In this document: positions 7,952 through 22,446 of the stretch, in pieces
Layout: each line of letters begins with the position of its first letter
Position numbering within the stretch: the stretch's first letter is position 1
NCBI RefSeq assembly: GCF_000165465.1
Contig: NC_017455.1
Span: forward strand, 1,860,001 to 1,924,000
Length of the DNA: 64,000 nucleotides
Direction: 5' to 3'
Source: Halanaerobium praevalens DSM 2228
GTDB lineage: Bacteria; Bacillota; Halanaerobiia; Halanaerobiales; Halanaerobiaceae
Notes under the pieces: model-generated
Seen by the model: only the letters and a program-made list of their open reading frames with translations
What the model was told of the DNA's origin: nothing
The model's database searches: none
Translations under genes and position numbers: made by a program

Positions 7952-8743
7952 CTATATTACACTAGTACCAACTGTTAATTGTTCTGGGCCATCAACCAAA
8001 GCATGACCAAATTTACCAAAAATGGCTACAGAAACATGACCATCTCCTCTAACAATAGCTATTTTAAATCCTCCACCAAGGCCAGGATTAATAAGAGCTA
8101 ATTGACTATAAGCATCCTTAACTGCATTAGAAACTGCCATTTTTTCACGAGAATTTTCACTAATTACTCCTCTTGCAATAGCAGCGACTGTAGTACTTTC
8201 TCTTAATTTGATCGGTAATTTTTCTGCACTAGCCCCAGTTTGAGTAATAGCTCCACGATAACCATAACCCTCAATCTTTTTTAGCCAATACTCTTCATAA
8301 TCTCGACTTCTAGTCATAGAAAGATAAATAGCAGAACTCTCAGGAGTTATAGTCTTTTTTTCCATTTCTATTTCTTCTTCTTCATCTTTTAGATATCCAT
8401 AAACTATATCTTCAGAAGTAACAATACCTACTAATCTCTTTTTATCATCAAAAACAGGTAAACCACCAATATGGTTATCTGATAATTTTTTTGCTGCTTG
8501 TTGGACTGTACTATTTTCATTGATAGTTATTAAGTCATCAGACATAAAATCACTAACAGGTGCTTCTAAATCCCTCTCAGAAATTATATCACCATCTGTT
8601 AACATTCCAAAAACTTTACCATCTTCTTCAACTAATAATCTTCCAATTTTATTAATAGAAAGTATTTTTTCTGCTTCCATAATTGTTGCATTTAAAGAAA
8701 TTGTTATTGGATCATTTGTCATTATATTTTTTACTAACATCAT
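7952..8743 (-). CDS. CBS-domain pair fused to a HutP-like domain
   Basis: 263 residues in two parts. Residues 1-120 are a tandem CBS pair (MLVKNIMTNDPITISLNATI, then VSDFMSDDLITINENSTVQQAA), a module that usually binds adenine nucleotides. Residues 135-263 resemble HutP, the antiterminator RNA-binding protein of the Bacillus histidine-use operon: RGVISENSREKMAVSNAVKDAY, FKIAIVRG, then HVSVAIFGKFGHALVDGPEQLTVGTSVI, which parallels the HutP C-terminus as I remember it. The histidines that bind the metal ion in HutP appear replaced by Met, Asn and Gln. No hut genes are nearby. It overlaps ispF by 4 bp (ATGA) and precedes gltX, so it is probably cotranscribed with ispD-ispF. Nucleotide-controlled RNA or ligand binding is possible, but unproven. 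Confidence 0.72.
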   Translation of the reverse strand: MMLVKNIMTNDPITISLNATIMEAEKILSINKIGRLLVEEDGKVFGMLTDGDIISERDLEAPVSDFMSDDLITINENSTVQQAAKKLSDNHIGGLPVFDDKKRLVGIVTSEDIVYGYLKDEEEEIEMEKKTITPESSAIYLSMTRSRDYEEYWLKKIEGYGYRGAITQTGASAEKLPIKLRESTTVAAIARGVISENSREKMAVSNAVKDAYSQLALINPGLGGGFKIAIVRGDGHVSVAIFGKFGHALVDGPEQLTVGTSVI

Positions 8744-9264
8744 TTAATACTCCCTTCCCCTTTCAAGTTCTTAAAAAAGCGCCAAAGTTTTTGCTCTACT
8801 ACACTTACAACAGCATAAGCTGCCATACCTTCTTTGCGACCAACAAAACCCATTTTTTCATTTGTTGTTGCTTTAAAATTTATATCATTATTTTTTAAAA
8901 CTAAATGTTCTGCAATAGAGTTAACAATTTGACTGCGATAGGGTTTTAATTTTGGTTTTTCAGCTACAACTACTAAATCACAATTACTAATTATAAATCT
9001 TTTTGCAGCTACTTCTGCTTTAACTTCAGCTAAAAGTTCTAAACTACTAATATCTTTGTATTTAGGATCATCATCTGGAAAATGACTACCGATATCACAA
9101 CTTCCAATTGCTCCTAATAAAGCATCCATCAGAGCATGAAGCAATACATCAGCATCAGAATGACCTGCTAAACCAAAATTTGATTCAATTTCAACTCCAC
9201 CTAAAAAAAGCTTTCTATTTTCACTAAATCGATGACTGTCATAACCAAAACCAACTTTAAACAT
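8740..9264 (-). CDS. ispF: 2-C-methyl-D-erythritol 2,4-cyclodiphosphate synthase
   Basis: 174 residues from the ATG at 9264 (MFKVGFGYDSHRF). An upstream in-frame ATG at 9270 is only one base from the AAAGGAG site, so the second ATG (7-nt spacing) is the better start. Metal ligands are visible in GYDSH and AGHSDADVLLHALMDALLGA, and DIGSHFPDDD and ATTNEKMGFVGRKEG are family signatures. IspF closes CDP-ME 2-phosphate to ME-cPP in the MEP isoprenoid pathway. It overlaps ispD by 8 bp. The C-terminus has a short basic tail (KLWRFFKNLKGEGSIK) beyond the usual end. Confidence 0.96.
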   Translation of the reverse strand: MFKVGFGYDSHRFSENRKLFLGGVEIESNFGLAGHSDADVLLHALMDALLGAIGSCDIGSHFPDDDPKYKDISSLELLAEVKAEVAAKRFIISNCDLVVVAEKPKLKPYRSQIVNSIAEHLVLKNNDINFKATTNEKMGFVGRKEGMAAYAVVSVVEQKLWRFFKNLKGEGSIK

Positions 9265-9952
9265 CAGCATACTCCTTTAAAATAATTTCTGCCGGTTTTA
9301 AATCTTCTGGGGTTGTAATTTTAAAATTATTATAATCTCCCTCAACAATATACACTTTTTCTCCTAATTTTTCAACCAAAGTGGCATCATCAAGCGCTTT
9401 GTTTCCATTATAATTTTTGTGTGCTTTTTTGATTAATTCCAGCTCAAAAGCCTGTGGAGTTTGAATAGCTCTTAAATTGTTGCGATCTAAAGTCTGATTA
9501 ACCAAAGAATCTTCAACAACTTTTATTGTATCTTTAACTTTAACTCCACAACTAACTGCATTATGCTTTTTTACTGCTTGATAAACTTTTTCAATCAATT
9601 CTTTTTTTAGCATTGGACGAGCTCCATCATGAATTATAACATAATCAATTTCTTTACTAAAACTAGTTAAACCTCTTCCAACTGATTCCTGCCTGCTTTT
9701 TCCCCCAGCTACTAATTTGAATTCCATATTTTCAAAATCAGAAAACAGGGGTATTATATTTTTTTTAAAATAATTTATTTCAGTAGCTGCTAAAACTATA
9801 TTTAATTCAAAATCTCTTTCCCAATCTAAAAAACTCTTTATGGTATGATAGATAATTGGTTTTTTTAAAATATTCAAAAATTGTTTATTAACTTTCCTTT
9901 TCATCCTGCTACCTTGACCAGCAGCTGCAATTAAAACACCTATTTTAGACAT
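9257..9952 (-). CDS. ispD: 2-C-methyl-D-erythritol 4-phosphate cytidylyltransferase
   Basis: 231 residues from the ATG at 9952 (MSKIGVLIAAAGQGSRM), chosen over a longer frame because GAGGGTGAT lies just upstream and the nucleotidyltransferase signature AAAGQGSRMKRKVNKQF then starts at residue 8. VIIHDGARPML (near 95) and TPQAFELELIKKAH are further IspD motifs. It makes CDP-ME in the MEP pathway. It follows the PIN/TRAM gene by 4 bp and overlaps ispF. The pairing with a PIN/TRAM gene is conserved in Firmicutes. Confidence 0.95.
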   Translation of the reverse strand: MSKIGVLIAAAGQGSRMKRKVNKQFLNILKKPIIYHTIKSFLDWERDFELNIVLAATEINYFKKNIIPLFSDFENMEFKLVAGGKSRQESVGRGLTSFSKEIDYVIIHDGARPMLKKELIEKVYQAVKKHNAVSCGVKVKDTIKVVEDSLVNQTLDRNNLRAIQTPQAFELELIKKAHKNYNGNKALDDATLVEKLGEKVYIVEGDYNNFKITTPEDLKPAEIILKEYADV

Positions 9953-9956
9953 TAGA

Positions 9957-11045
9957 TCACCCTCTAATATTTTTAGGACGAGCAAAGATCATTCTCCCAG
10001 CAGCTGTCTGTAAAATACTAGTAACAAGTACTGAAATATCATCTCCTAAGTATTTAACCCCTTTTTCAATTACAATCATTGTTCCATCGTCTAAGTAGGC
10101 AACTCCCTGACCTTCTTCTTTACCTTCTTTTATTACTTTAACCTGCATTTCTTCTCCAGGTAGTACTACTGGTTTAACTGCATTAGCTAATTCATTAATA
10201 TTTAAAACAGTTACTCCCTGCAGCTCAGCCACTTTATTTAAATTATAATCATTTGTTAAAACCTTAGCTGAAGTAAGTTTTGCTAATTTAACTAATTTGC
10301 TATCTACTTCTGAAATTTCTTCAAAGTCACGATTAATTATTTTGACTTTTATTTTCGGATCATTTTGCATTTGTCTTAGAATATCGAGTCCTCTTCGGCC
10401 TCTATTTCTCTTTAAATCATCAGCAGAATCAGCAATATGCTGTAGTTCTTCTAAAACAAATTCTGGAATAATAAAATTACCTTCTATAAATCCAGTTTTA
10501 CAAATATCAAAAATACGTCCATCAATAATAACACTGGTATCTAAAATTTTATCACTACCTGTTTTATTTTCTGGACATTCCTTTTCTTTCTTTTTCTTAG
10601 CAAATAAAAAAGAACGTAAATCTGCTTCTTTATGACCTGCAAGAGCAAAACCAATATAAATAAAAGTAACATTAATGAAAATTTGTAAAGGTAAACCAAA
10701 ACGAGGTATTTTAGAGATAGAAAATATAAAATTTATAATAGCACCAGTTATAAGACCAATTATAAGACCAATTACAGCTATTAAAATTTTTTTCCAGCTT
10801 ATTTCTTTAAATTTAAGTTCAAAATCCATAATAAAATTCAGTAATTTTTCTAACAAATAAAATAATAAAAAATAACCCAACAAGGCACCTAAAAACACAG
10901 CATAAAATTGCTTGGTAAAAAAGAATCCCCCAACATTTCCCCAGCTGAAATTATATTCATTTGCAAAACCAAACATATCAACTAGGTGATAAGCAATAAC
11001 TCCGCCAAAAATCCCAAAAATAAACCGCATTATTTTCTTTAGCAC
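9957..11045 (-). CDS. PIN/TRAM domain membrane protein (YacL type)
   Basis: 362 residues. The first 150 contain four hydrophobic spans (starting at about 3, 48, 87 and 122). A PIN nuclease-like domain follows ([18 protein letters not shown] with the first conserved Asp, then [12 protein letters not shown] and [14 protein letters not shown] with further acidic residues). The C-terminus is a TRAM RNA-binding domain ([31 protein letters not shown]). This is the YacL family, found between disA/carD and ispD in Firmicutes; its biochemical role is not settled. I chose the GTG at 11045, which has GGAGG 7 nt upstream; an ATG at 11030 is an alternative. Confidence 0.88.
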   Translation of the reverse strand: MLKKIMRFIFGIFGGVIAYHLVDMFGFANEYNFSWGNVGGFFFTKQFYAVFLGALLGYFLLFYLLEKLLNFIMDFELKFKEISWKKILIAVIGLIIGLITGAIINFIFSISKIPRFGLPLQIFINVTFIYIGFALAGHKEADLRSFLFAKKKKEKECPENKTGSDKILDTSVIIDGRIFDICKTGFIEGNFIIPEFVLEELQHIADSADDLKRNRGRRGLDILRQMQNDPKIKVKIINRDFEEISEVDSKLVKLAKLTSAKVLTNDYNLNKVAELQGVTVLNINELANAVKPVVLPGEEMQVKVIKEGKEEGQGVAYLDDGTMIVIEKGVKYLGDDISVLVTSILQTAAGRMIFARPKNIRG

Positions 11046-11072
11046 TCACTCACCTCCTCCAAAAACTTTAAA

Positions 11073-11579
11073 TTAATTTTCGGAATCAACTTCTTCTTCA
11101 CTAAGTGTAAATAAATCATCCATTTTTTCAGATACACTTTCTTCATCCATATCTTTAGCTAAAACCAATTCACTAATTAAAATCTGACGAGCATTACTTA
11201 ACATCTTTTTTTCTCCTGTAGAAAGGCCCTTATCTCGATCTCTAATACTTAAATTTCTAACAACCTCAGCTACTTCGAATATATCACCAGTTTTTAGCTT
11301 TTCTTGATTAGCCCGAAAACGTCTATTCCAATTTTGAGACATTTTACTTTTTTCTCCATCTAATAATTCAAAAACTTCATCTGCTTTTTCTTCTGAAATA
11401 ACATCTCGAATTCCAATTTTATCGATTTTATCAACTGGAATCATAACTTTCATTTCTCCAATTGGCAGCTTCATAATATAATACTCTTTTTTTTCATCTA
11501 AAATAGTCTTAGTGTCAATACCGACAATAGTTCCTGCACCATGATTTGGATAAACGACTTTGTCTCCAATTTTATACAT
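11073..11579 (-). CDS. carD: CarD family transcriptional regulator
   Basis: 168 residues from the ATG at 11579 (MYKIGDKVVYPNHGAGTI), with AGAGGAG upstream; a longer frame begins inside the spacer. The N-terminal half is the CarD/CdnL RNA-polymerase-interacting Tudor-like domain (GDKVVYPNHGAGTIVGI, then YYIMKLP); the C-terminal half is helical (ELLDGEKSKMSQNWNRRFRA) with a conserved Trp. CarD proteins bind the RNAP beta subunit and stabilise open complexes at rRNA and other promoters. It lies between disA and the PIN/TRAM gene, as in clostridia. The acidic tail (DDLFTLSEEEVDSEN) is notable. Confidence 0.92.
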   Translation of the reverse strand: MYKIGDKVVYPNHGAGTIVGIDTKTILDEKKEYYIMKLPIGEMKVMIPVDKIDKIGIRDVISEEKADEVFELLDGEKSKMSQNWNRRFRANQEKLKTGDIFEVAEVVRNLSIRDRDKGLSTGEKKMLSNARQILISELVLAKDMDEESVSEKMDDLFTLSEEEVDSEN

Positions 11580-11687
11580 CTTATCCACTCCTCTTTTATG
11601 AAAGCAATAAAAATCCACCTTATAATTATATCATTTAGCAAAGCAGCAGTCAATTTAAGCATTTTTTAGTTTAAGTAATTAATAAAT

Positions 11688-12767
11688 TTAGATATGTCGA
11701 TCAAGCAAAACCTGATCTCTTAGTCTTCGCAGCCCATCTTTAATAGCTTGAGCTCTTACTTCCCCAATTCCATCAACATCATCTAAGTCATCAACTGAAG
11801 CCCTAATAATTGCCTGTAAATTTTCAAAGTGTTCAACTAAATTTTCTATAACTGGCATTGGCAAACGGGGTATTTTCCTCATTATTCGATAACCACGAGG
11901 AGATACTGTTTCTTCTAAAGCATTAACACTACCACTATAACCTAAGGCTTTACTAATAGTATTTAAAGTTAAAATTTCATCTGAAGACCAATCAGTTAAG
12001 TTTTCTAATACTTCTTCTGGATCAGAAGTATCTTCTTCTAACTCTTCTGATATATAATCTTCAATTAAAAGAATTCCTTCTTTTTTAACATTGTTTACTA
12101 GTTCTTCTAATTGCATTTTAATTAATCTACCTTCAGATCCTAACTCAGAAATATACTTTTCAATTTCTCTTTGAATTTTCAAAACCATTTCTGTTCTTTG
12201 AATAACTGTAACTACATCTGATAAAGTTACTAAATCTTCAAACTCTAAAGCCCCTAAATTTGTTAAAGCTTGATCAAAAACAGAACGATACTTTTCTAAA
12301 GTTTGAATAGCCTGATTAGCTTTAACTAAAACTACTCTAATATCTTCTAGAATATGTTTTGAGTCGCTTTTATAAATAGTAATAATTGAACGTCTTTGTG
12401 AAATTGCAATTACTAATTCTCCAGTTTGACGTGCTACTCTCTCTGCAGTCTTATGTCTAGTCCCTGTTTCAGAAGATTTAACCGTAGGATCAGGTATTAA
12501 TTGTGCATTAGCAAATAAAATGTTTTTTGCATCTTGATCTAAAACAATCGCCCCATCCATTTTAGCTAATTCATATAACCTGGCAGGTGAGATAGGACTA
12601 TTAATTTGAAAACCATCATTAACTAAATCTAATACTTCTTTTTTATCACTAACCACTATTAAACCACCAGTTTGTGCTCTTAAAATATTTTCTAAACCAT
12701 TTCTAAACACAGTTCCTGGAGCTAAAATTTTAAGAATTTCTAGTAATTTTCCATCAATTTCTTCCAT
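11688..12767 (-). CDS. disA: Diadenylate cyclase DisA (DNA integrity scanning protein)
   Basis: 359 residues from the ATG at 12767 (MEEIDGKLLEIL), preceded by AGAGGTGA; a longer frame adds six residues from within that site. The DAC domain shows KMDGAIVLD (near 90) and GTRHKTAERVARQTGELVIAISQRR (near 120). A helical linker follows, and a helix-hairpin-helix domain at the C-terminus (DDLDDVDGIGEVRAQAIKDGLRRL). DisA makes cyclic di-AMP from ATP and scans DNA for branched structures. It follows radA by 33 bp, the usual pairing; in Bacillus RadA inhibits DisA. Confidence 0.97.
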   Translation of the reverse strand: MEEIDGKLLEILKILAPGTVFRNGLENILRAQTGGLIVVSDKKEVLDLVNDGFQINSPISPARLYELAKMDGAIVLDQDAKNILFANAQLIPDPTVKSSETGTRHKTAERVARQTGELVIAISQRRSIITIYKSDSKHILEDIRVVLVKANQAIQTLEKYRSVFDQALTNLGALEFEDLVTLSDVVTVIQRTEMVLKIQREIEKYISELGSEGRLIKMQLEELVNNVKKEGILLIEDYISEELEEDTSDPEEVLENLTDWSSDEILTLNTISKALGYSGSVNALEETVSPRGYRIMRKIPRLPMPVIENLVEHFENLQAIIRASVDDLDDVDGIGEVRAQAIKDGLRRLRDQVLLDRHI

Positions 12768-12800
12768 TAGTTCACCTCTTTTCATAAGCTTAATTAACTA

Positions 12801-14168
12801 TTATAAAATAATTTTAACAAACTCAGCTATATCTTTAACTGCGTCAATCTTAAGTTCAGGATCAAAAGCTAAATTATTAGCATTTGCTGCTGGAATAATA
12901 ACTTTTTTAAATGATAATTTTTTTAATTCATTAATTCTTTTTTCAATCTGCCCAACAGCTCTAACTTCACCACCAAGACCAACTTCACCAATAACAGCTA
13001 AATCATTAGCCAGAGGTTTATCTTTATAGCTAGATACTACAGCAGCTATAATTGCCAGATCAAGACCTGGTTCTTCGACATCAATTCCACCTGTAATATT
13101 TAGGTTAACATCATGTTCTTTAAAGTTTGCTCCTAAACGTTTTTCTAAAACAGCTAAAAGTAAAGATAATCTTTTGTAATCAACACCTTTTGCTAGTCTT
13201 TGAGGAGAAGGAAAGGCTGCATCAGTTACCAAAGATTGAACTTCTACCAACAGTACTCTACTTCCTTCTAAAACTGGAGTAATAATTGAACCAGAAACAT
13301 CTGCAGAACGTTCATTAATAAAGAAACTAGAAGGATTAGCCACCTCTTTAATACCATTTTTCTTCATTTCAAAAACACCAATTTCATTTGTAGAACCAAA
13401 ACGATTCTTTTTAGCCCTCAACATCCTATACATATGGTAATTATCACCTTCAAACTGTAAAACTGTATCAACTAAATGCTCTAAAACTCTTGGTCCTGCT
13501 AACTCACCTTCTTTAGTTACATGTCCAATTAAAACAACTGGAATACCTGTTGTTTTAGCTAATTTAACTAATCTATTTGTAACCTCTTTTATTTGAGTTA
13601 AATTACCAGGAGCTGCATCAATTTCGGGAATATGAACAGTTTGAATAGAATCTACTACTATTAAAGCATAATCCTTATTTTGAGCTATATGATTTTCTAA
13701 AACCATATAATCTCGTTCATCTAAAATATTTAAATTTTCTTCCATACAATCAAGTCTTTCTGCTCTCATTTTAAGTTGGGAAGCAGATTCTTCACCAGAA
13801 AGATAAAGAGTTTTTCCATATTTTTGACTAAAAAGAGAAGCCACCTGAAGTATCAATGTTGATTTACCGATACCAGGGGCTCCACCAATTAAAATTAAAG
13901 AGCCAGAAACAACCCCACCACCAAGCACTCGGTCAAGTTCAGTTATATTTGTTTGATAACGCTGTCTCTTCACCGAAGAAACCTTTGTGATTGGCTGTGG
14001 TTCTTTCTCCTCTCTTCTTAAATCATATTTATTTTTATTAGTATTTGAATTATCTTCAATAATTTCTTCCAAACTATCCCAGGAACCACAATTAGGACAT
14101 TTTCCCATCCAATTAACTGATTTAGATCCGCATTCTTGACATAAGTAATATTTTTTCGCTTTTGCCAT
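12801..14168 (-). CDS. radA: DNA repair protein RadA (Sms)
   Basis: 455 residues: N-terminal zinc ribbon (CQECGSKSVNWMGKCPNCGSW), RecA-like core with Walker A (GGAPGIGKST, near 95), the RadA-specific KKNRFGSTNE motif (near 255), and a C-terminal Lon-protease-like fold (about 280-455; VEEPGLDLAIIAAVVSSY). RadA is a DnaB-like helicase that promotes branch migration in recombination. The ribosome binding site is AGGAG. It sits between clpC and disA, the standard Firmicute order. Confidence 0.97.
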   Translation of the reverse strand: MAKAKKYYLCQECGSKSVNWMGKCPNCGSWDSLEEIIEDNSNTNKNKYDLRREEKEPQPITKVSSVKRQRYQTNITELDRVLGGGVVSGSLILIGGAPGIGKSTLILQVASLFSQKYGKTLYLSGEESASQLKMRAERLDCMEENLNILDERDYMVLENHIAQNKDYALIVVDSIQTVHIPEIDAAPGNLTQIKEVTNRLVKLAKTTGIPVVLIGHVTKEGELAGPRVLEHLVDTVLQFEGDNYHMYRMLRAKKNRFGSTNEIGVFEMKKNGIKEVANPSSFFINERSADVSGSIITPVLEGSRVLLVEVQSLVTDAAFPSPQRLAKGVDYKRLSLLLAVLEKRLGANFKEHDVNLNITGGIDVEEPGLDLAIIAAVVSSYKDKPLANDLAVIGEVGLGGEVRAVGQIEKRINELKKLSFKKVIIPAANANNLAFDPELKIDAVKDIAEFVKIIL

Positions 14169-14265
14169 TGTTAATAGCTCCTACTTGTAAATTTTACTCT
14201 TATTTAGCTTTAATTATATCATTTTTTACATCATTTTACAAGAAGCCTTCAGCTGATAACAAAGC

Positions 14266-16686
14266 TTAGCTAACTATAAAATCAAATTCATTTTCAACAA
14301 CATCTATAGTAACTTTTTTATTATTTTCAAATTCTTTATCTAAAATCTTAACTGCTAAAGTATTTTCAATTTGACGCTGAATTTCTCTTCTTAAGGGGCG
14401 AGCACCAAATTCTGAATCATATCCATCTTCTGCTAATTTTTCTTTAGCTTTTTCAGTCATTTCTAATTCAATCTCTTTTTCAGCCAATCTTTCTTTAAGT
14501 TCATCCAACATTAAATCTACAATTTTTTTGATATGCTCTTGATTTAAAGCATGAAAAACAATTGTTTCATCTAATCTATTCAAAAATTCTGGTTTAAATG
14601 TTTTTCTGAGCTTAGACATTACATTATCTTTCATATTTTCATAATTATCTTTTTCATCATTTTCTGCTTTAAAACCTAATTGTGATTGTTTTTCTATAAA
14701 GTCCGCACCCACATTAGATGTCATCACCACAATTGTATTTTTAAAATCTACTTTACGTCCATGACTATCTGTTAAAACTCCATCTTCTAGAATTTGCAGT
14801 AAAATATTAAAAACATCAGGATGAGCCTTTTCTATTTCATCAAATAAAATAACCGAATAAGGTCTTCTCCGAACAGGTTCAGTCAATTGTCCTCCCTCAT
14901 CATGACCAACATAACCTGGAGGAGAGCCTACAAGTCTAGAGACTGAATGTTTTTCCATATATTCTGACATATCAACTCTAATCATTGCTTCTTCATCATT
15001 AAACATTGTTTCAGCTAAAGTTTTAGCTAACTCAGTTTTTCCAACACCTGTAGGTCCTAAGAAAATAAAAGAGCCTATTGGTCGCTTAGGGGCTTTTAAA
15101 CCAGCTCTAGCTCTACGTACAGCCTCAGAGACAGCATTTATTGCTTCATCTTGACCAATTACTCGCTCATGTAACTCAGATTCTAATCTTAATAATTTTT
15201 CAGTTTCTGCTTCTTCTAATTTAGTCACTGGAATACCAGTCCAACTAGAAACTATTTCAGCTATATCTTCACTAATAACAACTGCATCTGCTTTCCCTTT
15301 TTCATTTTCCCAGCTATTTTTTAATTCTTCTAATTCTTGACTAAATTCTTTTTCTTGATCTCTCATCCTAGCAGCTTTTTCAAATTCTTGATTTTTTATT
15401 GCTGCTTCTTTTTCTTTTTCAACTTCTTCTAGTTTTTTTCTTAACTGTTTAAATTCTGGAGGTCTAGTGCTTTTACTTAAGCGGACTTTAGATGCTGCTT
15501 CATCAATTAAATCAATTGCTTTATCAGGTAAAAATCTGTCTGAAATATAGCGATTTGATAATAAAACTGCATCTTTAATTGCTTGATCAGTAATTTTAAC
15601 CTTATGATGAGCTTCATAAGGATCTCTTAAACCTTTAAGAATATCAATTGCTTCTTCAATTGAATTTTCTTCAACTAGAACAGATTGAAACCTTCTTTCT
15701 AAAGCTGCATCTTTTTCGATATATTTACGATATTCATCTAAAGTAGTTGCTCCTATTGCTTGTAATTCTCCTCTAGCTAAAGCAGGCTTCAAAATATTTG
15801 CCGCATCAATTGCACCTTCGGCTGCTCCTGCTCCCACTAAAGTATGCATTTCATCAATAAACAAAATAATATTTCCATTTTCAATAATTTCATTCATTAC
15901 TGATTTTAAACGTTTTTCAAACTCACCTCTATATTTAGAACCTGCTACTAGCGAGCTCAAATCTAAAGAAACAACTCTTTTATTTAATAAAAGTTCAGGT
16001 ACACTTTCACTAATTATACGCTGAGCTAGTCCCTCAATAATAGCTGTCTTACCAACACCAGGCTCTCCAATTAAAACTGGATTATTTTTAGTTCGTCTAC
16101 TTAAAACTTGAATAACTCTATTAATTTCCTCATCCCGACCAACAACTGGATCTAATTTGTTTTCTTTTGCCATTTCAGTTAAATCACGACTATATTCATC
16201 TAAATTTTTAGTATTATTATTTATTTTTTTGCTTTTTCTTCTTCTATTAATTTTCCCACCAAGTAGATCTATAATTTCTTCTTTAATATTACTTATATCA
16301 GTATCTAAGTCCATTAGAATTCTAACTGCAACACCTTCTCCTTCTCGAATTAACCCTAATAAAAGGTGCTCCGTCCCTATATAATTATGACCCATTTTTC
16401 GAGCCTCATCCATTGCTAAATTCAAAACTTTTTTACTGCGAGGTGTGAGACCAATAGAACCTTCTACTTCATCCTCTCCTTCACCAATCATTTCTATTAT
16501 TTTACTTTCTACAATTTCTTCTTTTAGACCATTATCTATTAATGACCGAGCAGCTATTGCTTGTCCTTCTGCCACTAAACCATATAAAATATGCTCAGTA
16601 CCAACATAACTATGTTTCAATTTTAAAGCTTCCTGCTCAGCAATACTTAAAACTTTTCTTGCTCTTTCTGTAAACTTTGCAAACAT
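14266..16686 (-). CDS. clpC: ATP-dependent Clp protease ATP-binding subunit ClpC
   Basis: 806 residues from the ATG at 16686 ([13 protein letters not shown]), with AAGGGG 8 nt before it; a GTG three codons upstream lies within that site. Order: two Clp N-repeats (1-145), AAA-1 with Walker [10 protein letters not shown], a UVR motif in the middle domain ([18 protein letters not shown]), and AAA-2 with Walker [10 protein letters not shown] plus [14 protein letters not shown]. ClpC unfolds substrates for ClpP, with adaptors such as MecA or McsB. It follows ctsR after 56 bp; mcsA and mcsB, which stand between them in Bacillus, are missing. CtsR probably represses the pair. Confidence 0.96.
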   Translation of the reverse strand: MFAKFTERARKVLSIAEQEALKLKHSYVGTEHILYGLVAEGQAIAARSLIDNGLKEEIVESKIIEMIGEGEDEVEGSIGLTPRSKKVLNLAMDEARKMGHNYIGTEHLLLGLIREGEGVAVRILMDLDTDISNIKEEIIDLLGGKINRRRKSKKINNNTKNLDEYSRDLTEMAKENKLDPVVGRDEEINRVIQVLSRRTKNNPVLIGEPGVGKTAIIEGLAQRIISESVPELLLNKRVVSLDLSSLVAGSKYRGEFEKRLKSVMNEIIENGNIILFIDEMHTLVGAGAAEGAIDAANILKPALARGELQAIGATTLDEYRKYIEKDAALERRFQSVLVEENSIEEAIDILKGLRDPYEAHHKVKITDQAIKDAVLLSNRYISDRFLPDKAIDLIDEAASKVRLSKSTRPPEFKQLRKKLEEVEKEKEAAIKNQEFEKAARMRDQEKEFSQELEELKNSWENEKGKADAVVISEDIAEIVSSWTGIPVTKLEEAETEKLLRLESELHERVIGQDEAINAVSEAVRRARAGLKAPKRPIGSFIFLGPTGVGKTELAKTLAETMFNDEEAMIRVDMSEYMEKHSVSRLVGSPPGYVGHDEGGQLTEPVRRRPYSVILFDEIEKAHPDVFNILLQILEDGVLTDSHGRKVDFKNTIVVMTSNVGADFIEKQSQLGFKAENDEKDNYENMKDNVMSKLRKTFKPEFLNRLDETIVFHALNQEHIKKIVDLMLDELKERLAEKEIELEMTEKAKEKLAEDGYDSEFGARPLRREIQRQIENTLAVKILDKEFENNKKVTIDVVENEFDFIVS

Positions 16687-16742
16687 TACTGCCACCCCTT
16701 ATTTGATATATTCTAAAAAATTTAATTTATAAAAATTGATTT

Positions 16743-17204
16743 TTAATTAACTTTAAAAATAACTTCCAACATATTTTTTAATATTCTCCCTCTTAAATAA
16801 TCTCTTTCTGGTAGAGAAGTTTCTAAAACATTTCGATCAACTGCTCTTTTCATTAAATGGAATTCTCTTTTTGAAATTAATGAGTTTTCATATAATCTTT
16901 TTATAATTCCTTTAGCTTCACGCTGGTTAATTGCATTATCTAATTTATTAATAACTTTTTGAATAACCTCAGTTTCTGAATTTAAAGTTACTTTAATAAT
17001 TTTAATAAAACCACCACCACCACGCTGACTTTCAACAACATATCCTTTTTCTACTGTAAATCTTGTATTAAGTACATAATTTATTTGGGAAGGAGCACAA
17101 TCAAAATTCTCAGCTAATTGATTTCTTTTAATTTTAACTTTGCCCTGATATTCAGAAATTTTTTTACTCAAATATTTTTCAATTTGATCAGATAAACTTG
17201 ACAT
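16743..17204 (-). CDS. ctsR: Transcriptional repressor CtsR
   Basis: 153 residues. The N-terminal winged helix-turn-helix region (AENFDCAPSQINYVLNTRFT, then GYVVESQRGGGGFIKI) contains the glycine-rich wing that acts as thermosensor in CtsR. The C-terminal domain (NQREAKGIIKRLYENSLISKREFHLMKRAV) mediates dimerisation. CtsR represses clp heat-shock genes. The ribosome binding site is AGGAGGAGGAG. A perfect CtsR operator lies 18 bp upstream, so it is autoregulated. No mcsA/mcsB is present downstream, so the arginine-kinase branch of CtsR control may be missing. Confidence 0.95.
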   Translation of the reverse strand: MSSLSDQIEKYLSKKISEYQGKVKIKRNQLAENFDCAPSQINYVLNTRFTVEKGYVVESQRGGGGFIKIIKVTLNSETEVIQKVINKLDNAINQREAKGIIKRLYENSLISKREFHLMKRAVDRNVLETSLPERDYLRGRILKNMLEVIFKVN

Positions 17205-17221
17205 ATTCTCCTCCTCCTAAC

Positions 17222-17238
17222 TTTGACTTATTTTGACC
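17222..17238 (-). promoter_or_regulatory. CtsR operator (heptamer direct repeat)
   Basis: The minus strand reads GGTCAAA-ATA-AGTCAAA, a match to the CtsR consensus of two RGTCAAA heptamers separated by 3 nt. It lies directly before the ctsR ribosome binding site. The promoter itself is not clear: several weak -10-like hexamers (for example TATAGT) lie upstream at 17240-17290. Confidence 0.92.
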
Positions 17239-17290
17239 TTCAATTACATGATACTATATTTATATAAAAATGCAAGTAATTATAATACAA

Positions 17291-17320
17291 AAAAAGCAGC
17301 TACAATTAAGTAGCTGCTTT
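17291..17320 (-). terminator. Second terminator of rRNA operon A
   Basis: AAAGCAGCTAC / GTAGCTGCTTT (17293-17320) with loop TTAATT, followed on the minus strand by TTTTG. It backs up the terminator at 17361-17383 and insulates ctsR from rRNA readthrough. Confidence 0.85.
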
Positions 17321-17360
17321 ACAAAACTATATTTTTTATTAAAAATTTAATTTTTATAAT

Positions 17361-17383
17361 AAAAAAAGACCTTATTTAAGGTC
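17361..17383 (-). terminator. First terminator of rRNA operon A
   Basis: GACCTT-AAAT-AAGGTC followed by TTTTTTT on the minus strand, 11 bp after the end of tRNA-Asn. Confidence 0.85.
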
Positions 17384-17393
17384 ATCAAAAAAA

Positions 17394-17469
17394 TGGCTCC
17401 CCGAGCAAGACTCGAACTTGCGACAAGATGATTAACAGTCATCTGCTCTACCAACTGAGCTATCGGGGA
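17394..17469 (-). tRNA. tRNA-Asn (GTT)
   Basis: 76-nt cloverleaf: acceptor TCCCCGA/TCGGGGA, D-arm AGCTCAGTTGGTAGAGC, anticodon loop CTGTTAA, T-arm GCAAGTTCGAGTCTTGC, and encoded CCA. It is the last gene of rRNA operon A, 12 bp after the 5S. Confidence 0.96.
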
Positions 17470-17481
17470 GTATTTAAAAAA

Positions 17482-17599
17482 GGACCGGCAGCGACCTACT
17501 CTCCCACATCGTTACCAATGCAGTACCATAGGCGCAGGAGGACTTAACTTTTGTGTTCGAGATGGGAACAAGTGTTGCCCCTCCGCTATTACCACCGGA
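17482..17599 (-). rRNA. 5S ribosomal RNA, operon A
   Basis: About 118 nt; starts TCCGGTGGTAATAGCGGAGG and ends GCTGCCGG, with the conserved CCCATCTCGAACACAAAAGT loop region. The end positions are estimated from pairing of the terminal stem. Within the gene the sequence is the same as the operon B copy. Confidence 0.95.
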
Positions 17600-17659
17600 A
17601 AGCTATTAAAATGTCATATTGTATAAACTATACAATCAAAAACACATATAGGAAATAAT

Positions 17660-22446
<4,787 letters not shown>

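Noticed and set aside
9953-9985. Longer N-terminus for IspD
   Set aside because: The extra residues overlap the PIN/TRAM gene and have no ribosome binding site; the family signature begins after the internal ATG.
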